DNA from: Nostoc sp. MS1
GTDB lineage: Bacteria; Cyanobacteriota; Cyanobacteriia; Cyanobacteriales; Nostocaceae
Direction of reading: 5' to 3'
Assembly (NCBI RefSeq): GCF_019976755.1
Contig: NZ_AP023441.1
Coordinates: 2,229,501-2,293,500 of the forward strand
DNA length: 64,000 nt
The notes under the pieces are model-generated. The model saw only the letters and a list, made by a program, of their open reading frames with translations, did no database searches and was not told where the DNA came from. This document shows, in pieces, positions 61,057-64,000 of the stretch. A program made the position numbers and the translations under genes. Each line of letters opens with the position of its first letter. Position 1 is the first letter of the stretch.

Positions 61057-62163
61057 ATGAGTATTTTATTCAGGGATTTGCTGAAAAAAGTAGGAAGTGG
61101 TAACCACACGGGAGAAAATTTAACCCGTGCTGAAGCTTTCAGCGCTACTAAAATGATGTTATTAGGTGAGGCTACACCAGCCCAGATAGGCGCGTTTTTA
61201 ATTGCTCACCGCATCAAACGTCCTACTGGGGAAGAATTAGCAGGAATGTTGGACGCATTTGCCCAATTGGGGCCAAAACTAAAACCAATCGCCTCCCCAA
61301 ATCCACCGATAGTTTTTGGTATACCTTATGATGGTAGGACACGCACTGCACCCATCAGCCCGATAACAGCGTTATTACTGTCAGCCGTGGGACAACCAGT
61401 GGTAATGCACGGAGGCGATCGCTTACCAACCAAATACGGTTTACCATTAATAGAAATCTGGCAAGGATTAGGAGTAAACTGGTCTACCTTGTCATTAGAA
61501 CAAGCTCAATCAGTCTTTGCACAAACTGGAATTGGCTTTGTCTATACACCACAACACTTTCCTTTAAATAATACTATCTGGGAATACCGTGACCAACTCG
61601 GCAAGCGTCCACCATTCGCCACAATGGAATTGATTTGGTGTCCTTATGCTGGTGATGCTCATGTAATTGCTGGATATGTTCATCCACCTACAGAAGGAAT
61701 GTTCCAGGTAGCATTACAACTGCGGGGGGTAAATAAATTTACCTTGGTGAAGGGATTAGAAGGCAGTTGTGATTTACCACGCGATCGCACAGCTATCATT
61801 AGTTTATCTTCAGCATCCCCGGAGCTAGAAAGAGTTTTTCTTTTAGCCCATGATTACGGCTTTACTAACAAAAATGTACCTTTGGGTAGCACTGAAGAAT
61901 TGCTAACTCAAATACAAGATGTTTTTGCTGGGAATACTAATGAGTTACAGCAAACAGCCTTGTGGAATGGTGGGTTTTACCTGTGGCGCTGTGGAATTTG
62001 TGCGGATATGCGATCGGGTATTGCTCAGGCGGAGGAATTACTCAAGAGTGGGGTAGTAGCGGCAAAATTACAACAAATAACTCAGCTAATTACTTCAATA
62101 TCACAAACAAATTTAGATAATCGGTTTCTGGAGTCAGAGCAGAAAGTTAATGTTACCTCATAG
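61057..62163 (+). CDS. cnaT: CnaT, anthranilate phosphoribosyltransferase-like protein needed for nir expression
   Basis: 368 residues. FRDLLKKVGSGNHTGENLTR, AEAFSATKMMLLGEATPAQI, GAFLIAHRIKRPTGEELAGM, then IPYDGRTRTAPIS and the loop VVMHGGDRLPTKYGL resemble the TrpD / class III nucleoside phosphorylase fold. In Anabaena 7120 the orthologue cnaT is required for expression of the nir operon. True TrpD enzymes have GTGGD-type loops; here the equivalent region reads IPYDGRTRT and MHGGDRLPTKYG, so it is probably not a tryptophan enzyme. It follows ntcB after a repeat. Confidence 0.85.
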   Translation: MSILFRDLLKKVGSGNHTGENLTRAEAFSATKMMLLGEATPAQIGAFLIAHRIKRPTGEELAGMLDAFAQLGPKLKPIASPNPPIVFGIPYDGRTRTAPISPITALLLSAVGQPVVMHGGDRLPTKYGLPLIEIWQGLGVNWSTLSLEQAQSVFAQTGIGFVYTPQHFPLNNTIWEYRDQLGKRPPFATMELIWCPYAGDAHVIAGYVHPPTEGMFQVALQLRGVNKFTLVKGLEGSCDLPRDRTAIISLSSASPELERVFLLAHDYGFTNKNVPLGSTEELLTQIQDVFAGNTNELQQTALWNGGFYLWRCGICADMRSGIAQAEELLKSGVVAAKLQQITQLITSISQTNLDNRFLESEQKVNVTS

Positions 62164-62469
62164 CTAGAATTAGTTGGTTGAGTGGGTAAAGCCAACACAT
62201 TTAGAGTATATAACTCATACTAAGTTGCGTTCAAGCATAATATTCCTACTCCCTATTCCCTACTCCCAACTCGCAGCCCAAGTTACTATCTTTGGCTGCG
62301 ACTCGGTATCAACTTCATCTTGCTGTATTACTCCCCAAATTCACTGATACAATAAAAATCTAATCAATATCAGTGTTCAGTAACAATATTTGTCTGAGAA
62401 ATATCATACACAAACTACTGCCTATTACCTCAGACATTGACTGCTACTGTGCCAATTATCCAGATTTTC

Positions 62470-63153
62470 ATGAGTAGCGAAATTCAACTCAGTCTCTTTA
62501 ACGAAGATTCAAACTCTGACCAAAAAGAGCTGATTCCCACAGATGCCAAAATTCCCGTTCCCCCCGGAACCTATACAAATTTGACCGAGTTAGCCCAACA
62601 CTGTAATCAGTGCCAGCGTTGTGAATTGGGCAGTACCCGTACTCATGCTGTTGTGGGACGGGGTAATCTGAAAGCACCCATCATGGTTGTAGGAGAAGCA
62701 CCTGGTCAAAATGAGGACGAAACAGGTCTACCATTTGTCGGCAGATCAGGTCAGTTGCTAGAAAAAATTCTAGCTTCAGTCAACTTGACCACGGAACAAG
62801 ATGTATATATTGCCAATATTAATAAATGTCGTCCACCAAACAACCGGGTTCCTACTCCTAATGAAATGGCTGCTTGTTTACCATATTTACTAGAACAGAT
62901 ACGCCTTGTTGATCCGAAAATTATCTTATTAACAGGTGCAACATCTGTCAAAGGACTGACTGGTGATAAACGCGCCATTACCAAGATTCGTGGTCAGTGG
63001 ATAGAGTGGGAAGGACGTTTATGTATGCCGATTTTCCATCCATCTTACTTATTACGTAACCCTTCTAAAGAACAAGGCAGTCCCAAATGGTTAATGTGGC
63101 AAGATATAAAAGAAGTACGTGCCAAGTACGATGAAATTAAATCAAGTAATTGA
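62470..63153 (+). CDS. Family 4 uracil-DNA glycosylase with Fe-S cluster
   Basis: 227 residues from the ATG at 62470 (MSSEIQLSLF); the open frame extends up to a TTG at 62437. LAQHCNQCQRCELGSTRTHA gives the CxxC of the 4Fe-4S site, and MVVGEAPGQNEDETGLPFVG, then RSGQLLEKIL is motif 1. INKCRPPNNRVPTPNEMAAC has further cluster Cys, and CMPIFHPSYLLRNP is the catalytic-end motif. The enzyme removes uracil from DNA. Single gene. Confidence 0.9.
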   Translation: MSSEIQLSLFNEDSNSDQKELIPTDAKIPVPPGTYTNLTELAQHCNQCQRCELGSTRTHAVVGRGNLKAPIMVVGEAPGQNEDETGLPFVGRSGQLLEKILASVNLTTEQDVYIANINKCRPPNNRVPTPNEMAACLPYLLEQIRLVDPKIILLTGATSVKGLTGDKRAITKIRGQWIEWEGRLCMPIFHPSYLLRNPSKEQGSPKWLMWQDIKEVRAKYDEIKSSN

Positions 63154-63222
63154 ATAGAATAGGTTGAAGTCAAGATTAAACCTGATTTTATCTAAGCTCG
63201 ATTTTGATCTATAAATACTTTC

Positions 63223-63252
63223 TGTAGGGGCGCAAATCTGTACGCCTCTACA
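63223..63252. repeat. TGTAGGGGCGCA-type hairpin repeat
   Basis: TGTAGGGGCG and CGCCTCTACA form an inverted repeat around CAAATCTGTA. It is related to the hairpin at 18161-18186. It could help terminate the glycosylase mRNA. Confidence 0.6.
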
Positions 63253-63351
63253 GATAATGGATGTGTTGCAAAGATTTTTTGAATTGGTATAACCCATGCG
63301 TTTTCAAAATTAAGAGGCAGAATAGATAAATAAACTTATACTCTATTCCTG

Positions 63352-63783
63352 ATGCCTACTAAAAATACAACTATTTCTGGTTGTGACTGGCCAATTGATC
63401 AGTTACCCGGATTAAGCCATGAAGAACAATCCCAACTGCAAAATTGTGGGATTAAAACTACAACTGGACTATGCAAACAAGGTAAAACTTTAGAATCTAG
63501 GCTCGCTTTGGCTAATAAATTACAGGTGCATATTCAGTATGTAAACAAATGGATAGCCTTAGCAGATTTAGCCAGGATTCCTAGTGTCGGAACACAATAT
63601 TGTGGGCTGTTACTCCACGCTGGCGTTATTTCTGTGGTGCAGTTAGCGGAAATTCCCACTCATAGATTGCACAAGCAAATTTTGCGCTTGCAGGTGGCAA
63701 CTATGCAGCGCCGTGATTTGTGTCCAGCCATTGAGTTAGTGCAGCAATGGAGTCAACAAGCGAAAATGGTCATTGGTTGTTAG
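63352..63783 (+). CDS. Helix-hairpin-helix (DUF4332-like) protein
   Basis: 143 residues. Two HhH-like units: INQLPGLSHEEQ-type (here IDQLPGLSHEEQSQLQNCGI, KTTTGLCKQG) and a second ADLARIPSVGTQYCGLLLHA, GVISVVQLAEIPTHRL. DUF4332 proteins share this layout. DNA binding is likely but unproven. Start ATG at 63352. Confidence 0.75.
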   Translation: MPTKNTTISGCDWPIDQLPGLSHEEQSQLQNCGIKTTTGLCKQGKTLESRLALANKLQVHIQYVNKWIALADLARIPSVGTQYCGLLLHAGVISVVQLAEIPTHRLHKQILRLQVATMQRRDLCPAIELVQQWSQQAKMVIGC

Positions 63784-63804
63784 TCAACAGTCAACAGTCA
63801 ACAG
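63783..63804. repeat. Heptameric repeat AGTCAAC
   Basis: Three AGTCAAC heptamers directly after the helix-hairpin-helix gene. Confidence 0.8.
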
Positions 63805-63815
63805 GTGATTCCACC

Positions 63816-64000
63816 TTAATCTTTCGCCAATACGCCGTTAAGGAAGATATCCGCAAGACCTTCTGCCATTTGCTGCATTTGTTGGGGTGAAGCGTCTGGC
63901 TGCATGAGAGTATTGTTAGAGAAACCAGCGATCGCAAACATTCCCAGGAAAACTTTAGCGACTAAATTTGCATCCATTTGGCGATAAATGCCTTTATCCA
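63816..64000 (-). CDS. C-terminal end of a TetR-type regulator (5' part outside window)
   Basis: The minus strand gives about 60 residues (DKGIYRQMDANLVAKVFLGM, FAIAGFSNNTLMQPDASPQQ, MQQMAEGLADIFLNGVLAKD) ending in a stop at 63816-63818. The helical pattern and the last helix LADIFLNGVL are typical of TetR C-terminal dimerisation domains. The DNA-binding part lies beyond the right edge, so the call is tentative. Confidence 0.6.
   Translation of the reverse strand, partial: DKGIYRQMDANLVAKVFLGMFAIAGFSNNTLMQPDASPQQMQQMAEGLADIFLNGVLAKD

Overview
The window comes from a filamentous, heterocyst-type cyanobacterium of the Nostoc/Anabaena group. Evidence: a psbA gene and psbY, a CpcS-type phycobilin lyase, frequent GCGATCGC (HIP1-type) octamers, heptameric short tandem repeats between genes (TTGACAG, AGTCATT types), class II NtcA promoters, and the complete nitrate assimilation gene set nirA-nrtABCD-narB together with nirB, ntcB and cnaT, the arrangement known from Anabaena sp. 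PCC 7120 and its relatives. I saw no rRNA, tRNA or CRISPR array.

Layout. 1-9.3 kb: partial type II NADH dehydrogenase, a GNAT acetyltransferase, ChaB-like and J-domain proteins, an S41 protease gene broken by two insertion sequences, a TIR-like protein, comM and a HIT protein. 9.4-13.5 kb: psbA (Gln130 form of D1), folC, a complete IS4-type element inserted 26 bp upstream of folC, and psbY. 13.7-20.5 kb: a hybrid sensor kinase with an ethylene-receptor-like membrane domain and its response regulator, a small Mo-nitrogenase C-terminal-domain protein, murF and a TerB-like protein. 21-29.5 kb: mostly housekeeping genes (rfbB, rbgA, aroF, rpsO, PAM68-like, ilvH) plus a strong candidate for a 6S-like structured RNA at 26.2 kb. 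30-40 kb: an accessory region with a long AT-rich gap, a CrtI/RetSat-like FAD oxidoreductase, a 1387-residue NACHT-type NTPase/HEAT/metallophosphoesterase fusion, a 42-bp minisatellite, a small membrane protein, and a PD-(D/E)XK-like nuclease fused to TPRs. 40-44 kb: a phycobilin lyase, a HEAT protein, DUF892, PfpI, a nitrate-reductase-associated protein and PsiE. 44-62 kb: the nitrate assimilation cluster. 62-64 kb: family 4 uracil-DNA glycosylase, a helix-hairpin-helix protein and the end of a TetR regulator.

How the genes work together. The minus-strand unit nirA-nrtA-nrtB-nrtC-nrtD-nrtP-narB imports nitrate and reduces it to ammonium. Its promoter has a textbook NtcA box (GTAGCTACTTATAC), 22 bp, then TAACCT. 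The regulatory and helper genes nirB, ntcB and cnaT lie divergently, and ntcB has its own NtcA box with the same geometry. Unusually, an MFS nitrate permease (NrtP/NarK type) sits inside the operon that also encodes the ABC transporter.

Most novel material: the NACHT-HEAT-phosphoesterase gene with its near-identical 93-bp repeats and an in-frame palindromic repeat insertion, the neighbouring nuclease-TPR gene (together a candidate defence locus), the ethylene-receptor-like kinase that has lost its copper-ligand His, and the 6S-like RNA. All functional assignments rest on motif recognition; no database search was run.
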